From: Marinobacter litoralis
GTDB taxonomy: Bacteria > Pseudomonadota > Gammaproteobacteria > Pseudomonadales > Oleiphilaceae
Direction: 5' to 3'
Assembly: GCF_016427555.1 (NCBI RefSeq)
Contig: NZ_JAELVS010000007.1
Coordinates: 1-64,000 of the forward strand
DNA: 64,000 nt
Part shown: positions 9,044 to 20,344 of the stretch, one piece after another
Numbering within the stretch: position 1 is the stretch's first letter
Layout: the number at the start of each line of letters is the position of its first letter
The notes under the pieces: model-generated
The model's database searches: none
Seen by the model: only the letters and a program-made list of their open reading frames with translations
Told to the model about the DNA's origin: nothing
Position numbers and translations under genes: made by a program

Positions 9044-9192
9044 ATTCAAACGCTAACGATAAAAAGCCGCACATCGGGTAAAATGGCATGTCCGGCAGTG
9101 AACACCGCCGCTGAATTCTGTGTTTAGAATATCTGGCGTTGGCGGTAAAAGGCGCCATGATACCAGATTAAAGAAAGGGCTGACCAAATCTC

Positions 9193-9411
9193 ATGAGTAA
9201 AAAGACTCTCGAAGACCGGATTGCAGATCTGGAAATGCGACTTGCGTTTCAGGATGACGTCATCAACACCTTGAGCGAGCAGGTGACCAAGCAGGAAATG
9301 GACATTCGGGAGCTGTGGGAGGCGAAGCGGCTGATGCACCAGCAGCTAAAGGATGTATCGCCTTCCAATATCCGGCGGGAGGATGAGGAGACTCCTCCGC
9401 CGCATTATTGA
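9193..9411 (+). CDS. slyX: SlyX family protein
   Basis: The 72-residue product is typical of SlyX: a short coiled coil (LEDRIADLEMRLAFQDDVINTL and on to residue about 50) with a Pro-rich C-terminus ending in PPPHY, the conserved SlyX tail. SlyX was named for proximity to slyD in enterobacteria and its function is unknown. Here it is a lone gene divergent from the cold-shock gene. Length and tail make the family assignment firm. Confidence 0.9.
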   Translation: MSKKTLEDRIADLEMRLAFQDDVINTLSEQVTKQEMDIRELWEAKRLMHQQLKDVSPSNIRREDEETPPPHY

Positions 9412-9434
9412 TTTTGGAGCTTGGTTTTAACTCC

Positions 9435-9489
9435 GGGGTCAGACCCTCGCGCGGCCTTAGGGCCCAAAGACGCGCGGGGGGCTGACCCC
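9435..9489. repeat. REP-like long hairpin (GGGGTCAG...CTGACCCC)
   Basis: The two 19-base arms (9435-9453 and 9471-9489) match at 17 positions. The outer GGGGTCAG/CTGACCCC ends are perfect, and the 17-base spacer carries a nested GGCC-TTAG-GGCC. The motif is the sort found in REP/BIME elements moved by RAYT (Y1) transposases. It lies between convergent slyX and dapE. No transposase is present in the window. Confidence 0.7.
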
Positions 9490-9535
9490 TCAGTGTAAAG
9501 GCCCATCAATCCGAGTGGGTCTACCGCCTTCTGAA

Positions 9536-11759
<2,224 letters not shown>

Positions 11760-11860
11760 CTGGTGGTTGCTCCTGTTTCTGAAGTTTAATAACTGAGTTC
11801 TTTTCCGCTGCCTTACGTCTCCTCTACTTGTGTAAGGAGACTGGGGCAGGGGTTAATCTG

Positions 11861-12202
11861 TTAGTTTGTCCACGCAGCCCATTCGTCTGCGTTAAAACCC
11901 ACGGTAACCGTTTCGCCGCGTTCAACAACCGGGCGTTTAATGATGGAGGTGTTCTCCAGCATGACCTGGTGGGCACTTTGGGCGGTCATGGTATCACGAA
12001 CCTCATCCGGAAGTTTTCGCCAGGTGGTGCCGCGCTTGTTGATCAGTGTTTCCCAATTCAACGATTGCTCCCACTCGGCCAGCTTTTCGCTGGTGAGGCC
12101 GTCTTTTTTGAAGTCGTGGAATTCATAGGCGATGCCGTTTTCATCCAGCCATTTACGGGCTTTTTTGACGGTGTCGCAGTTTGTGATGCCGTAGAGCTTC
12201 AT
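11861..12202 (-). CDS. yffB: ArsC/Spx-family thioredoxin-fold protein YffB
   Basis: The 113-residue protein is closely similar to E. coli YffB: MKLYGITNCDTVKKARKW at the start, then NKRGTTWRKL and IIKRPVV. A single Cys9 lies in the place of the arsenate-reductase cysteine, with no CxxC pair. YffB is thought to be a glutathione-dependent thiol reductase; its physiological substrate is not established. The ATG overlaps the dapC stop (ATGA), so it is co-translated with dapC. The gap before dapD (11760-11860) contains a small inverted repeat (GTCTCCT/AGGAGAC, 11817-11841). Confidence 0.9.
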   Translation of the reverse strand: MKLYGITNCDTVKKARKWLDENGIAYEFHDFKKDGLTSEKLAEWEQSLNWETLINKRGTTWRKLPDEVRDTMTAQSAHQVMLENTSIIKRPVVERGETVTVGFNADEWAAWTN

Positions 12203-13401
12203 GCGTTAAACCCTTTTACAAATTCCACAATGCGGTGAGCCGCTTCAACGCACTCTTCTACAGGTGCCACCAAGGCCATGCGAACCCGGTTTTCGCCGGG
12301 GTTGTGGCCGTCCACGGTGCGGGAAAGGTAGCGGCCAGGCAGTACATGGACGTTTTGCTGTGCCGACAATTCCCGGGCGAAGGTTTCGTCATCGAAGGGT
12401 GTTTCCGGCCAGAGGTAGAAGCCGGCATCCGGGAAGTCGACGTTCATCACTTCGCGCAGGATAGGCACTACCGCTTCGAACTTGGCGCGATACGCCGACC
12501 GGTTTTCTTTAACGTGTTCTTCATCGTTCCACGCTGCAATGCTGGCCAATTGATTATGAATGGGCATGGCGCAGCCGTGGTAGGTCCGGTATTTCAGGTA
12601 ACCCGCCAATACGTCTGCATCGCCGGCGACAAAGCCGGAGCGCAGGCCGGGCAGATTGCTGCGCTTCGATAGGCTGTGGAACACCACGCAGCGTTTGAAA
12701 TCGTGGCGGCCTATGGCGGCACAGGTTTGCAGCAGGCCTTCGGGCGGGTTGGCTTCGTCCGGGTAGAGTTCGGAGTAGCACTCGTCAGACGCCACAATAA
12801 ATTCGTGGCGGTCGGCCAGTTCGATCACTTTGGTCAGAGTTTCACGGCTGACCACGGCGCCGCTGGGGTTGCCGGGTGAACACAGGAACAAGACCTGGCA
12901 GCTGGCCCAGACCGATTCCGGCACCTTGTCGAAATCCGGAATGAAACCGTTGCTGGCATCGCAAGGCAGGTAAACAGGATCGGCTCCGGCGAGGAAGGCG
13001 GCCCCTTCGTAAACCTGATAAAACGGGTTTGGGCTGACTACGGTGGCAGGTTTGCTCGAATCCACTACGGCCTGTACCAACGAAAAGATGGCTTCGCGGG
13101 TGCCATTAACCGGAACAATGTTGCGGGCCGGGTCGAGTGAGCCTTCGCGCAAATTGAAACGGCGAGTGGCCCAATTGGCAATCGTTTCGCGCAGTTCGTC
13201 GATGCCCTTGGTGGTGGGGTAGTTGGCAAGCTTGCCGAGGTTGTCGGCCACCACCTGCTTAACGAAAGCCGGGGCCGGGTGCTTGGGTTCGCCAATACCC
13301 AGTGAAATCGGCGCGAGATGCTCAGGCACGGAGATGCCGGCCTTTAGTTTCGCCAGTTTTTCAAACGGGTAAGGGTGCAGTCTTTCTAGGTTGGAATTCA
13401 T
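12199..13401 (-). CDS. dapC: Succinyldiaminopimelate transaminase
   Basis: This is a class I PLP-dependent aminotransferase of 400 residues. It converts N-succinyl-2-amino-6-ketopimelate to N-succinyl-L,L-DAP using glutamate. Seen: the N-terminal LHPYPFEKLAKL typical of DapC, PVNGTREAIFSLVQ, CSPGNPSGAV, Asp207 in SDECYSELY and the PLP lysine Lys246 in HSLSKRSNLPG. The start at 13401 overlaps the glnD stop (ATGA); a longer frame to 13449 lies entirely inside glnD and is rejected. The gene is coupled to glnD upstream and yffB downstream, the order known from Pseudomonas relatives. Confidence 0.95.
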   Translation of the reverse strand: MNSNLERLHPYPFEKLAKLKAGISVPEHLAPISLGIGEPKHPAPAFVKQVVADNLGKLANYPTTKGIDELRETIANWATRRFNLREGSLDPARNIVPVNGTREAIFSLVQAVVDSSKPATVVSPNPFYQVYEGAAFLAGADPVYLPCDASNGFIPDFDKVPESVWASCQVLFLCSPGNPSGAVVSRETLTKVIELADRHEFIVASDECYSELYPDEANPPEGLLQTCAAIGRHDFKRCVVFHSLSKRSNLPGLRSGFVAGDADVLAGYLKYRTYHGCAMPIHNQLASIAAWNDEEHVKENRSAYRAKFEAVVPILREVMNVDFPDAGFYLWPETPFDDETFARELSAQQNVHVLPGRYLSRTVDGHNPGENRVRMALVAPVEECVEAAHRIVEFVKGFNA

Positions 13402-16043
13402 TGAATCTCGTCCAGCATTTTGCAGAGGTGCTGTTGCAGGGCTTCGCACTTAGCGGGGTCGCTTAGTGGTCGGCCTTGTTCGTCAGTAATGAAGAAAACG
13501 TCTTCTACTCGTTCACCTAAAGTCGCGATTTTGGCGTTGGTCAGCCGAACCCGGTGTTCGAGCAGAACCTGACCAATCCGGGCCAGCAGGCCGGGGCGGT
13601 CGGGGGTAATGACCTCCATCAACGTTCGTTGGTTGATGGTGTCGTTTGAAAAGGTCACTTCGGTCGGGAACGCAAAGTGTTTGAGCTGTCGGGGCGTGCG
13701 CCGATGGATGATGTCCGGGTAGTCTTCCGGGTCATCCAGTTCTTCGATCAGTCGTTTGCGCACTCGCTCCTTTCGAGCTGGGTCGATGCCCAGTGGCTGC
13801 CCTTTCTCGTCCAACACGATGTAAGAGCTGATCGAGTGGGGGCCCTCGCTGGAATTGATGCGAGCATCGACGATGTTCAGGTTCAGTTGTTCCAGCACGG
13901 CGGTTGTGGCTGCAAACAGGGCGACCCTGTCCCGCATGTAGATGATGATCTGTGAGTAGCCGTCAGTTGGCCCTCCGCGGGTGTCCCGGATCAACACCAG
14001 TGGGTCTGGATTGTCACCGTGGCGGATGATCGCAGCAGTCTGCCAGGCGATATCGACGGTGGAGTCCTGCAAAAAGTATTCCTCATCCACCGTATCCCAG
14101 ATCTGATCGATCTGTTCGTCGGTCATGTTCTGGGCGTTGAGGATTTCCCGGGCTTCTTCGCGGGTGGCGTCAATCCACGCTTGTCGGTTAACCGGTGTGT
14201 CTATACCGCGGCGTAATGCTCGCTTGGCTTCAATATAGAGCTGGCGCAACAGTGAGGCGCGCCAGGTGTTCCAGAGCTTGGGGTTGGTGGCGCTGATATC
14301 GCACACGGTTAACGTGTACAGGTAGTCCAAATGCGCCTGACTCGGGATGGCTCGAGCAAAGGCCTGAATGATGTCCGGGTCTGAAATGTCTTTACGCTGG
14401 GCAGTCATCGACATGAGCAGGTGGTTCTCCACCAGCCAGGCGATCATCCGGGTGTCGCGCTCACTTAAGTGGTGACGCTCGCAGAATGCTTCGGCATCCA
14501 TGGCGCCGAGTTCCGAATGGTCGCCTCCGCGGCCTTTGGCGACGTCATGGTAGAGGCCGGCGATAAACAGGGTGTCCATTTTCGGCAGGCGATGAATCAG
14601 GCGCGAGGCCAAGGGGTATTCGGTTCTGGCTTCGTCGCTGGTCAGCCTGACCATGTTGCGGATCACGCGCATGGTGTGCGCGTCCACCGTGTAGATGTGG
14701 AACAGGTCGTGTTGCATCTGGCCAATGATGTCGCCAAATTCCGGCAGATAACGGCCCAACACGTTGTACTTCTTCATTGCCGAGAGCGTTTTGTGCAGCG
14801 GGTGGGGCGTGCGCAAAAGCTCCATGAACAGGCTGGTTACTGCGAGATCGGAGCGGAATACATCGTCAATCAGGTGCCGGTGCGCACGCAGTGAGCGGAT
14901 GGTGGTTGCTCGAATGCCTTTGATTTCCGGATGCTGCGCCATCAGCACGAAAATTTCCATGATGGCGTAGGGGGCGTAGGCGAACACCTGGTTGTTGATG
15001 GCTTCGATGTAGAAGTTGCGCATTTGAAAGCGTTTGTTCAGAGGCCGGATTTCGTCTTCACCGCCACTGCCCAAAATCGCTTCGTCGTAGTATTGGAGAA
15101 TAACGTCAGTCAGCTCTGCCAGCGCCAGCACGGTGCGGTAGTAAGACTGCATCATCAGCTCGACGCCGAGGCGTTTGCCTTCGTCTTTGTAACCCAGCAT
15201 GGAAGCGAGGGCGCGCTGATGATCAAACAGCAGCCGGTTTTCATTCCGATCGGCAATGAGCTGCAGGCCGAAGCGTAAACGCCATAAAAAGGTTTCGCCT
15301 TCCAGCAACACTCTGTGCTCTTCATCGGTGATGATGCTGAAACGGGCCAACTCGGCGGTGCTCTCAAGCCGGAAATGCCGTTTGGTAATCCAGCCGATGG
15401 TTTGTATGTCCCGCAGTGCGCCGGGAGAGCCTTTGACGTTGGGCTCCAGGTTGTACTCGGTATCGCCGTACTTTTTGTGACGGCTTTGCTGCTCTTCCCA
15501 CTTGGCGACAAAGTAATCTTTGTCGGACATCACGTCGTCCAGATATACCTGCTCGGTGAGATCCTCTCGAAGGCTGTCTTGCCCTGCGATGGTCCGGGTT
15601 TCCAGCAGGTTGGTCAGAATGGTGATGTCTTGTTTTGCCGCGGCAACGCATTCGTCAACACTGCGAACGCTATGGCCGATATCCAGTTTCAGATCCCACA
15701 ACAAGGTGATGAAGGCGCTCAGATCGTCTTGCCACGCGCTTTCTGTACCCTTGCGAGTGAGTATGAGCAGGTCGATATCGGAATGGGGGTGAAGTTCGCC
15801 TCGGCCATATCCGCCTACGGCAACCAAGGCGATGTCGGGCGAGCTGGAAAAGGGGTAGCGATTCCAGATCAGTCGAAGCACCGTGTCTACTGTCGTCGCT
15901 CTGGCGTGCACCAGAGCTCTGACATCAGCGCCTTGTTGAAACGCTTCGGCATCGGCTTCGTAGTGATGCTGCAAATACTCTCTTGCCGCCACGACCGGGG
16001 AAGGGTCGTGGCTGATGCGCGGCTCCAGCTCGCTTGGGTCCAC
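13398..16043 (-). CDS. glnD: Bifunctional PII uridylyltransferase / uridylyl-removing enzyme
   Basis: The 881-residue protein is the nitrogen sensor that uridylylates or deuridylylates PII (GlnB/GlnK) according to glutamine. Domains in order are: nucleotidyltransferase with GGYGRGELHPHSDIDLLIL (residues 77-95, Asp89 and Asp91 as metal ligands); the PII-uridylyltransferase helical region; an HD domain (AGLYHDVAKGRGGDHSELG, about residues 490-515); and two C-terminal ACT domains (about 705 onward and 800 onward, the second starting LMEVITPDRPGLLARIG). The start is GTG at 16043, two bases after the map stop. The urease operon elsewhere in the window fits a nitrogen-responsive lifestyle but is not a proven target. 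Confidence 0.96.
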   Translation of the reverse strand: MDPSELEPRISHDPSPVVAAREYLQHHYEADAEAFQQGADVRALVHARATTVDTVLRLIWNRYPFSSSPDIALVAVGGYGRGELHPHSDIDLLILTRKGTESAWQDDLSAFITLLWDLKLDIGHSVRSVDECVAAAKQDITILTNLLETRTIAGQDSLREDLTEQVYLDDVMSDKDYFVAKWEEQQSRHKKYGDTEYNLEPNVKGSPGALRDIQTIGWITKRHFRLESTAELARFSIITDEEHRVLLEGETFLWRLRFGLQLIADRNENRLLFDHQRALASMLGYKDEGKRLGVELMMQSYYRTVLALAELTDVILQYYDEAILGSGGEDEIRPLNKRFQMRNFYIEAINNQVFAYAPYAIMEIFVLMAQHPEIKGIRATTIRSLRAHRHLIDDVFRSDLAVTSLFMELLRTPHPLHKTLSAMKKYNVLGRYLPEFGDIIGQMQHDLFHIYTVDAHTMRVIRNMVRLTSDEARTEYPLASRLIHRLPKMDTLFIAGLYHDVAKGRGGDHSELGAMDAEAFCERHHLSERDTRMIAWLVENHLLMSMTAQRKDISDPDIIQAFARAIPSQAHLDYLYTLTVCDISATNPKLWNTWRASLLRQLYIEAKRALRRGIDTPVNRQAWIDATREEAREILNAQNMTDEQIDQIWDTVDEEYFLQDSTVDIAWQTAAIIRHGDNPDPLVLIRDTRGGPTDGYSQIIIYMRDRVALFAATTAVLEQLNLNIVDARINSSEGPHSISSYIVLDEKGQPLGIDPARKERVRKRLIEELDDPEDYPDIIHRRTPRQLKHFAFPTEVTFSNDTINQRTLMEVITPDRPGLLARIGQVLLEHRVRLTNAKIATLGERVEDVFFITDEQGRPLSDPAKCEALQQHLCKMLDEIQ

Positions 16044-16044
16044 T

Positions 16045-16815
16045 TTAGAAGGACTCTTCTGAACGTTTGGTCAGAACTTCGTGGCCGTCTGCGGTTACCA
16101 GAATGGTGTGTTCCCATTGGGCCGACAATTTGTGATCTTTGGTGACTGCAGTCCATCCGTCAGCCAAAATTTTTGTGTGGTATTTGCCTTGGTTCAGCAT
16201 GGGTTCGATGGTGAACGTCATGCCTTCTTGCAGCTCAAGACCCGTTCCCGGCGTGCCGTAATGCAAGACTTGAGGTTCTTCATGGAATACTGCGCCGATG
16301 CCATGACCGCAATAATCCCGGACCACGGAATAGCGGTGCTTCTCCGCGTGTTTCTGGATTACGTGACCAATGTCGCCAAGACGCGCACCGGGCTTGACCA
16401 GTTCAATGCCCTTGTACAGGCACTCCTGCGTGATCTGGATCAGGCGCTCTGAGCCGGGCTTAGGCTTGCCGACAATCCACATCTTACTGGTATCGCCGTG
16501 ATAGCCATCTTTAATGACGGTTACGTCGATGTTGATGACATCGCCATCTTTCAGAACTTTTTTGTCGGTTGGAATGCCGTGGCACACAACATGGTTCACC
16601 GAGGTGCAGATAGACTTCGGGAAACCTTTGTAATTCAGCGGCGCTGGAATGGCCTGCTGTTTATTCACAATGTAGTCGTGGCAGATTCGGTCAAGCTCTT
16701 CGGTGGTAACGCCAGGTTTGACGTGCTCGCCGATCATTTCCAGAACTTCGGCTGCCAGGCGGCCGGCTACCCGCATCTTTTCAATTTCTTCGGGGGTCTT
16801 AATAGATACTTGCAT
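16045..16815 (-). CDS. map: Methionine aminopeptidase, type I
   Basis: The 256-residue enzyme removes the initiator methionine from new proteins. The start at 16815 gives the canonical MQVSIKTPEEIEKMRVAG N-terminus; the frame is open 50 residues further but without family similarity. Metal and catalytic residues are present: His79 (VVCHGIP), Asp97 (NIDVTV), Asp108 (HGDTSKMW), a His in the YCGHGIG block, and Glu residues in FTIEPML and WEHTILV. It is divergent from rpsB with a 251-base shared intergenic region, the classic map/rpsB arrangement. It probably leads the map-glnD-dapC-yffB transcript. Confidence 0.96.
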   Translation of the reverse strand: MQVSIKTPEEIEKMRVAGRLAAEVLEMIGEHVKPGVTTEELDRICHDYIVNKQQAIPAPLNYKGFPKSICTSVNHVVCHGIPTDKKVLKDGDVINIDVTVIKDGYHGDTSKMWIVGKPKPGSERLIQITQECLYKGIELVKPGARLGDIGHVIQKHAEKHRYSVVRDYCGHGIGAVFHEEPQVLHYGTPGTGLELQEGMTFTIEPMLNQGKYHTKILADGWTAVTKDHKLSAQWEHTILVTADGHEVLTKRSEESF

Positions 16816-16922
16816 CGGTCTTCCTGTTGTATGTGCATCAAGCCAGCATTTTAAGGGGCTGAAGCAATAGGTACAAGGAAGGTATTTGCCAAAAGTAATG
16901 GCGTTGCGGGAGCGGAATATGG

Positions 16923-16928
16923 TATAAA
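16923..16928 (+). promoter_or_regulatory. Candidate -10 element of the rpsB promoter
   Basis: TATAAA is followed by a very GC-rich discriminator (CGCGCCCGCC), typical of stringently controlled ribosomal promoters. No well-spaced -35 element was found (TTGCGG is only 13 bases upstream), so the call is tentative. Confidence 0.4.
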
Positions 16929-16975
16929 CGCGCCCGCCGAAACAAAACTCGGTAAATTCACACACGTGTCAGCAC

Positions 16976-17066
16976 GTTGTCCCAGGGTGCCGGCTCCTGC
17001 TTTAAGGAGACAGGTTGGGGCAATTGGATGCGTGGAGGCCTAACCCGAAGCTAAAAGGTAACTATC
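16976..17066 (+). ncRNA. Candidate S2 (rpsB) autoregulatory leader, t44-type
   Basis: The rpsB 5' leader contains GGTGCCGGCTCCTG and, close to the gene, CGTGGAGGCCTAACCC. This resembles the conserved GTGAGGAAGCATAACCC block of the E. coli rpsB leader (t44 RNA), where free S2 represses its own operon. The match is from memory and position; a covariance-model search (Rfam t44/S2 leader) would decide. Confidence 0.55.
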
Positions 17067-17816
17067 ATGGCTCAGGTAAATATGCGTGACCTGCTGAAAG
17101 CAGGTGCTCACTTTGGACACCAAACCCGTTACTGGAACCCGAAGATGGGTAAGTACATCTTTGGTGCTCGTAACAAGATTCATATCATCAACCTTGAGCA
17201 GACTGTTCCTGCGATGAACCAGGCGCTGGATTTCATTCAGCAACTGACTGAAAGCAAGAACAAGATCCTGTTTGTGGGTACCAAGCGTGCCGCAGCCAAG
17301 ATCATCAAGGAAGAAGCACTGCGTTCTAACCAGCCGTACGTTAACCATCGCTGGTTGGGTGGCATGCTCACCAACTACAAGACCATTCGTCAGTCTATCC
17401 GTCGCTACCGCGATCTGGAAGCCCAGAGCAAAGACGGTACTTTCGACAAGCTGACCAAGAAAGAAGCACTTGAGCGTACCCGCGAAATGGATAAGCTTGA
17501 GCGTTCTATCGGTGGTATCAAAGACATGGGCGGCCTGCCTGACGCGCTGTTCGTTGTTGACGTAGACCACGAGCGTATCGCTATTAAAGAAGCGAACAAG
17601 CTGGGCATCCCTGTTATTGGTGTTGTTGATACCAACAGCGATCCTGACGGTGTTGACTACGTGATCCCGGGTAACGACGACGCAATCCGCGCTATCCAGA
17701 TCTACGTAAAAGCGGTTGCTGATACTTGCCTGGAGTCTTCCCAGACTGCCGGCGGCGCTGACGAGTTCGTAGAAGTTAGCGAAGATGCCCAAGGCGCTGC
17801 TCCAGCTGCCGAGTAA
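17067..17816 (+). CDS. rpsB: 30S ribosomal protein S2
   Basis: The 249-residue S2 starts [27 protein letters not shown] and contains [44 protein letters not shown] and [22 protein letters not shown], all standard. S2 is assembled late on the small subunit and helps recruit S1. It is the first gene of the plus-strand cluster and is followed 91 bases later by tsf, as in most bacteria. The acidic extra C-terminal tail ([13 protein letters not shown]) is normal for the group. Confidence 0.98.
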   Translation: MAQVNMRDLLKAGAHFGHQTRYWNPKMGKYIFGARNKIHIINLEQTVPAMNQALDFIQQLTESKNKILFVGTKRAAAKIIKEEALRSNQPYVNHRWLGGMLTNYKTIRQSIRRYRDLEAQSKDGTFDKLTKKEALERTREMDKLERSIGGIKDMGGLPDALFVVDVDHERIAIKEANKLGIPVIGVVDTNSDPDGVDYVIPGNDDAIRAIQIYVKAVADTCLESSQTAGGADEFVEVSEDAQGAAPAAE

Positions 17817-17841
17817 TGCTTGACCGTCAGGTCTGAGTTAT

Positions 17842-17872
17842 AAGGCATGTCCCTTTTTACCGGGCATGCCTT
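17842..17872 (+). terminator. rpsB-tsf intercistronic hairpin (attenuator-like)
   Basis: AAGGCATGTCCC pairs with GGGCATGCCTT (one bulge) around a T-rich loop. No T-run follows, so it probably gives partial attenuation or RNA processing between rpsB and tsf. Confidence 0.5.
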
Positions 17873-17907
17873 CCCACCGAATTTGTAACTGATTGAGAGG
17901 ACTGAAC

Positions 17908-18777
17908 ATGGCTGCAATTACCGCTGCAATGGTCAAAGAGCTGCGTGAGCGCACTGGTCTTGGCATGATGGAGTGCAAAAAAGCACTGGTTGAAGCTGAA
18001 GGCAGTGTTGAAGCTGCAATCGAAGAGCTTCGTAAGTCATCTGGCCTGAAAGCTGCCAAGAAAGCCGGTCGTACCGCTGCTGAAGGTGTTTCTCTGGTTA
18101 AGGTTTCTGACGACAAGACCGTTGCTTTCATTCTGGAAGTTAACTCTGAGACTGACTTCGTTGCCCGTGACGACAACTTCATGAACTTCGCGAACGACGT
18201 TCTGAACGTTGCGTTTGAAAAAGGCGAAACTGACGTTGCGAAGCTGATGGAAGGCGATCTGGAAAGCAAGCGTGAAGCGCTGGTTCAGAAGATCGGTGAG
18301 AACATCACGGTTCGTCGTCTGGTTAAAGTTGAAGGTCCGGTTGTTGGTGGATACGTTCACAGCAACAGCAAGATCGCTTCCGTTGTCGCTCTGAGTGCTG
18401 GTACTGAAGAGCTGGCTCGCGACATCGCTATGCACGTAGCTGCGGTTAACCCGCGCGTAGGCAAGCCGGAAGACATGCCTGCAGACGAGCTGGCTAAAGA
18501 AGAAGCCATCATCAAGTCTCAGCCTGATATGGAAGGCAAGCCTGCCGAAATCGTTGAAAAGATGATGGGCGGCCGTATCAAGAAATTCCTGGCTGAAAAC
18601 AGCCTGATCGAACAGCCTTTCGTTAAAAACCCAGAGCAGAAAGTGGGTGAGCTGATCAAAGCCGCAGGCGGCGAGCTGGTTGGCTTTACTCGCCTGGAAG
18701 TGGGTGAAGGCATCGAAAAAGAAGAAGTGGATTTTGCTGCTGAAGTGGCTGCGGCCGCTGGCACAGGCAAGGCCTGA
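17908..18777 (+). CDS. tsf: Translation elongation factor Ts
   Basis: The 289-residue guanine nucleotide exchange factor for EF-Tu carries the N-terminal UBA-like region with [21 protein letters not shown], then [20 protein letters not shown] and the family end. The start at 17908 is preceded by a GAGAGG ribosome site; an in-frame upstream ATG at 17893 would add five atypical residues. Codon use is strongly optimised (GTT, GCT, CTG rich), as expected for a highly expressed translation factor. Confidence 0.98.
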   Translation: MAAITAAMVKELRERTGLGMMECKKALVEAEGSVEAAIEELRKSSGLKAAKKAGRTAAEGVSLVKVSDDKTVAFILEVNSETDFVARDDNFMNFANDVLNVAFEKGETDVAKLMEGDLESKREALVQKIGENITVRRLVKVEGPVVGGYVHSNSKIASVVALSAGTEELARDIAMHVAAVNPRVGKPEDMPADELAKEEAIIKSQPDMEGKPAEIVEKMMGGRIKKFLAENSLIEQPFVKNPEQKVGELIKAAGGELVGFTRLEVGEGIEKEEVDFAAEVAAAAGTGKA

Positions 18778-18826
18778 TCCATTTTTTGAGTACGTCTGTC
18801 AAAGACAGTCGTGCTACCTAAGTCTG

Positions 18827-18858
18827 CCACGTCAGCCGGGTTCGCCCGGCTTTCGTGG
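18827..18858 (+). terminator. UUCG-loop hairpin after tsf
   Basis: The structure is CCACG, TC, AGCCGGG, loop TTCG, CCCGGCT, TT, CGTGG: 12 base pairs with a 2x2 internal loop and a super-stable UUCG tetraloop. It ends in TTTCG rather than a long T-run, so it may be an attenuator or 3'-end protector rather than a complete terminator. Confidence 0.55.
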
Positions 18859-18927
18859 CGGGCTTGTATCTGAGATACCCCTTTTTAAGCGCTAGCCTCA
18901 GAGGGGTATGTCAGATACAAGCCTGCC
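18857..18927. repeat. Long inverted repeat between tsf and pyrH
   Basis: The arms at 18857-18882 and 18902-18927 (26 bases each) match at 24 positions around a 19-base loop. The stem would abut the UUCG hairpin and precede the pyrH ribosome site by about 35 bases. Its size is unusual for an intercistronic region in this operon. Confidence 0.75.
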
Positions 18928-18971
18928 AAAGGTTTGAAGCTGCACAGCCAAAAGACGAAAAGGGGATCACC

Positions 18972-19706
18972 ATGCCGACACCGACATCTTCAACCAATCA
19001 ACCCAGATATAAGCGTGTTCTGCTGAAGCTCAGTGGTGAGGCCCTGATGGGGGAGCACGAGTTCGGTATTGATCCTAAGGTACTTGACCGCATGGCGTTG
19101 GAAATCGGTGCCCTTGTGGGTATCGGTGTGCAGGTTGCTCTGGTTATTGGTGGCGGCAACCTGTTCCGTGGTGCAGCATTGAGTGAAGCCGGGCTGGATC
19201 GGGTGACTGGCGACCACATGGGGATGCTGGCAACTGTGATGAATGGCCTTGGCATGCGCGACGCGCTTGAACGTTCCAATATTCGTACTCGGGTTATGTC
19301 CGCGATCCCCATGAGCGGCATTGTTGAGCACTATGACCGCCGTCGCGCTGTGCGCGATTTGAAAGAAGGCGACGTGGTGATTTTCAGTGCGGGTACCGGC
19401 AATCCTTTCTTTACCACCGATTCAGCCGCTTGCCTTCGCGGTATTGAGATTGAGGCCGATGCCGTTCTGAAGGCCACCAAAGTGGATGGTGTGTATAACG
19501 CGGATCCCAATCTGGACCCCACCGCAGTAAAATATGATCGCCTGACCTACGATGAAGTGTTGGATCGCAAGCTTGGCGTGATGGATCTTACCGCTATCTG
19601 TCTGGCTCGTGATCACGGCATGCCTTTGCGGGTGTTCGATATGAACCAGCCAGGCGTTCTCACCCGCATCGTGACGGGAGAGAAAGAAGGCACATTGATT
19701 GAGTAA
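18972..19706 (+). CDS. pyrH: Uridylate kinase (UMP kinase)
   Basis: The 244-residue enzyme phosphorylates UMP to UDP and is a hexameric, allosteric bacterial UMP kinase. Seen: [57 protein letters not shown] and [13 protein letters not shown]. The start at 18972 follows AGGGGAT; the longer frame runs into the inverted repeat and lacks similarity. It sits between tsf and frr as usual. Confidence 0.97.
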   Translation: MPTPTSSTNQPRYKRVLLKLSGEALMGEHEFGIDPKVLDRMALEIGALVGIGVQVALVIGGGNLFRGAALSEAGLDRVTGDHMGMLATVMNGLGMRDALERSNIRTRVMSAIPMSGIVEHYDRRRAVRDLKEGDVVIFSAGTGNPFFTTDSAACLRGIEIEADAVLKATKVDGVYNADPNLDPTAVKYDRLTYDEVLDRKLGVMDLTAICLARDHGMPLRVFDMNQPGVLTRIVTGEKEGTLIE

Positions 19707-19724
19707 TGAATTGAGGGTTTCGAC

Positions 19725-20282
19725 GTGATTGACGATATTAAGACAGAAGCTGAATCGAAAATGAAGAAAAGCCTTGAGGCGCTTACCTCGGCTTTCAACA
19801 AAATCCGTACCGGTCGCGCTCACCCTGCGATTCTTGATAGCGTGATGGTGAACTACTACGGTCAAGACACCCCGCTGAAGCAGGTGGCCAGCGTAAACGT
19901 GGAAGACAACCGTACGTTGCTGGTTGCGCCCTGGGAAAAGAGCATCATTTCAGCGATTGAAAAAGCCATCATGATGTCGGATCTTGGCCTGAACCCGTCT
20001 AGCAACGGCGATGCCATTCGTGTTCCCATGCCCATGCTGACCGAGCAGACCCGTAAAGAGATGGTCAAGCAGGCGCGTGGTGATGCCGAGCAAGGGCGTG
20101 TATCTGTTCGTAACGCGCGTCGTGACGCGAACGGCATGCTCAAAGACCTTCTGAAAGAGAAGGAGATCAGCGAGGACGATTTGCGCCGTGGCGAAGATGA
20201 GATTCAGAAGCTGACCGACAAGTACATCGCCGAGATCGAAAAGATGCTCAAGGCGAAAGAAGAGGATCTGATGGCGGTTTAA
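19725..20282 (+). CDS. frr: Ribosome recycling factor
   Basis: The 185-residue RRF splits post-termination ribosomes with EF-G. It has the family's [16 protein letters not shown] start, [27 protein letters not shown] and the RRARRDAN-like [11 protein letters not shown] block. The start codon is GTG at 19725 with a GAGGG ribosome site upstream. It follows pyrH by 18 bases. Confidence 0.97.
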   Translation: MIDDIKTEAESKMKKSLEALTSAFNKIRTGRAHPAILDSVMVNYYGQDTPLKQVASVNVEDNRTLLVAPWEKSIISAIEKAIMMSDLGLNPSSNGDAIRVPMPMLTEQTRKEMVKQARGDAEQGRVSVRNARRDANGMLKDLLKEKEISEDDLRRGEDEIQKLTDKYIAEIEKMLKAKEEDLMAV

Positions 20283-20344
20283 CCGTCAGATTGTTCAGAA
20301 ACAGAGTGAGCAGTGGTTGAACGTGCCACTGCACAGAGGGTTTC

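Noticed and set aside
17040..17792. Open frame (250 codons) opposite rpsB
   Set aside because: Arises from the codon bias of the ribosomal protein gene.
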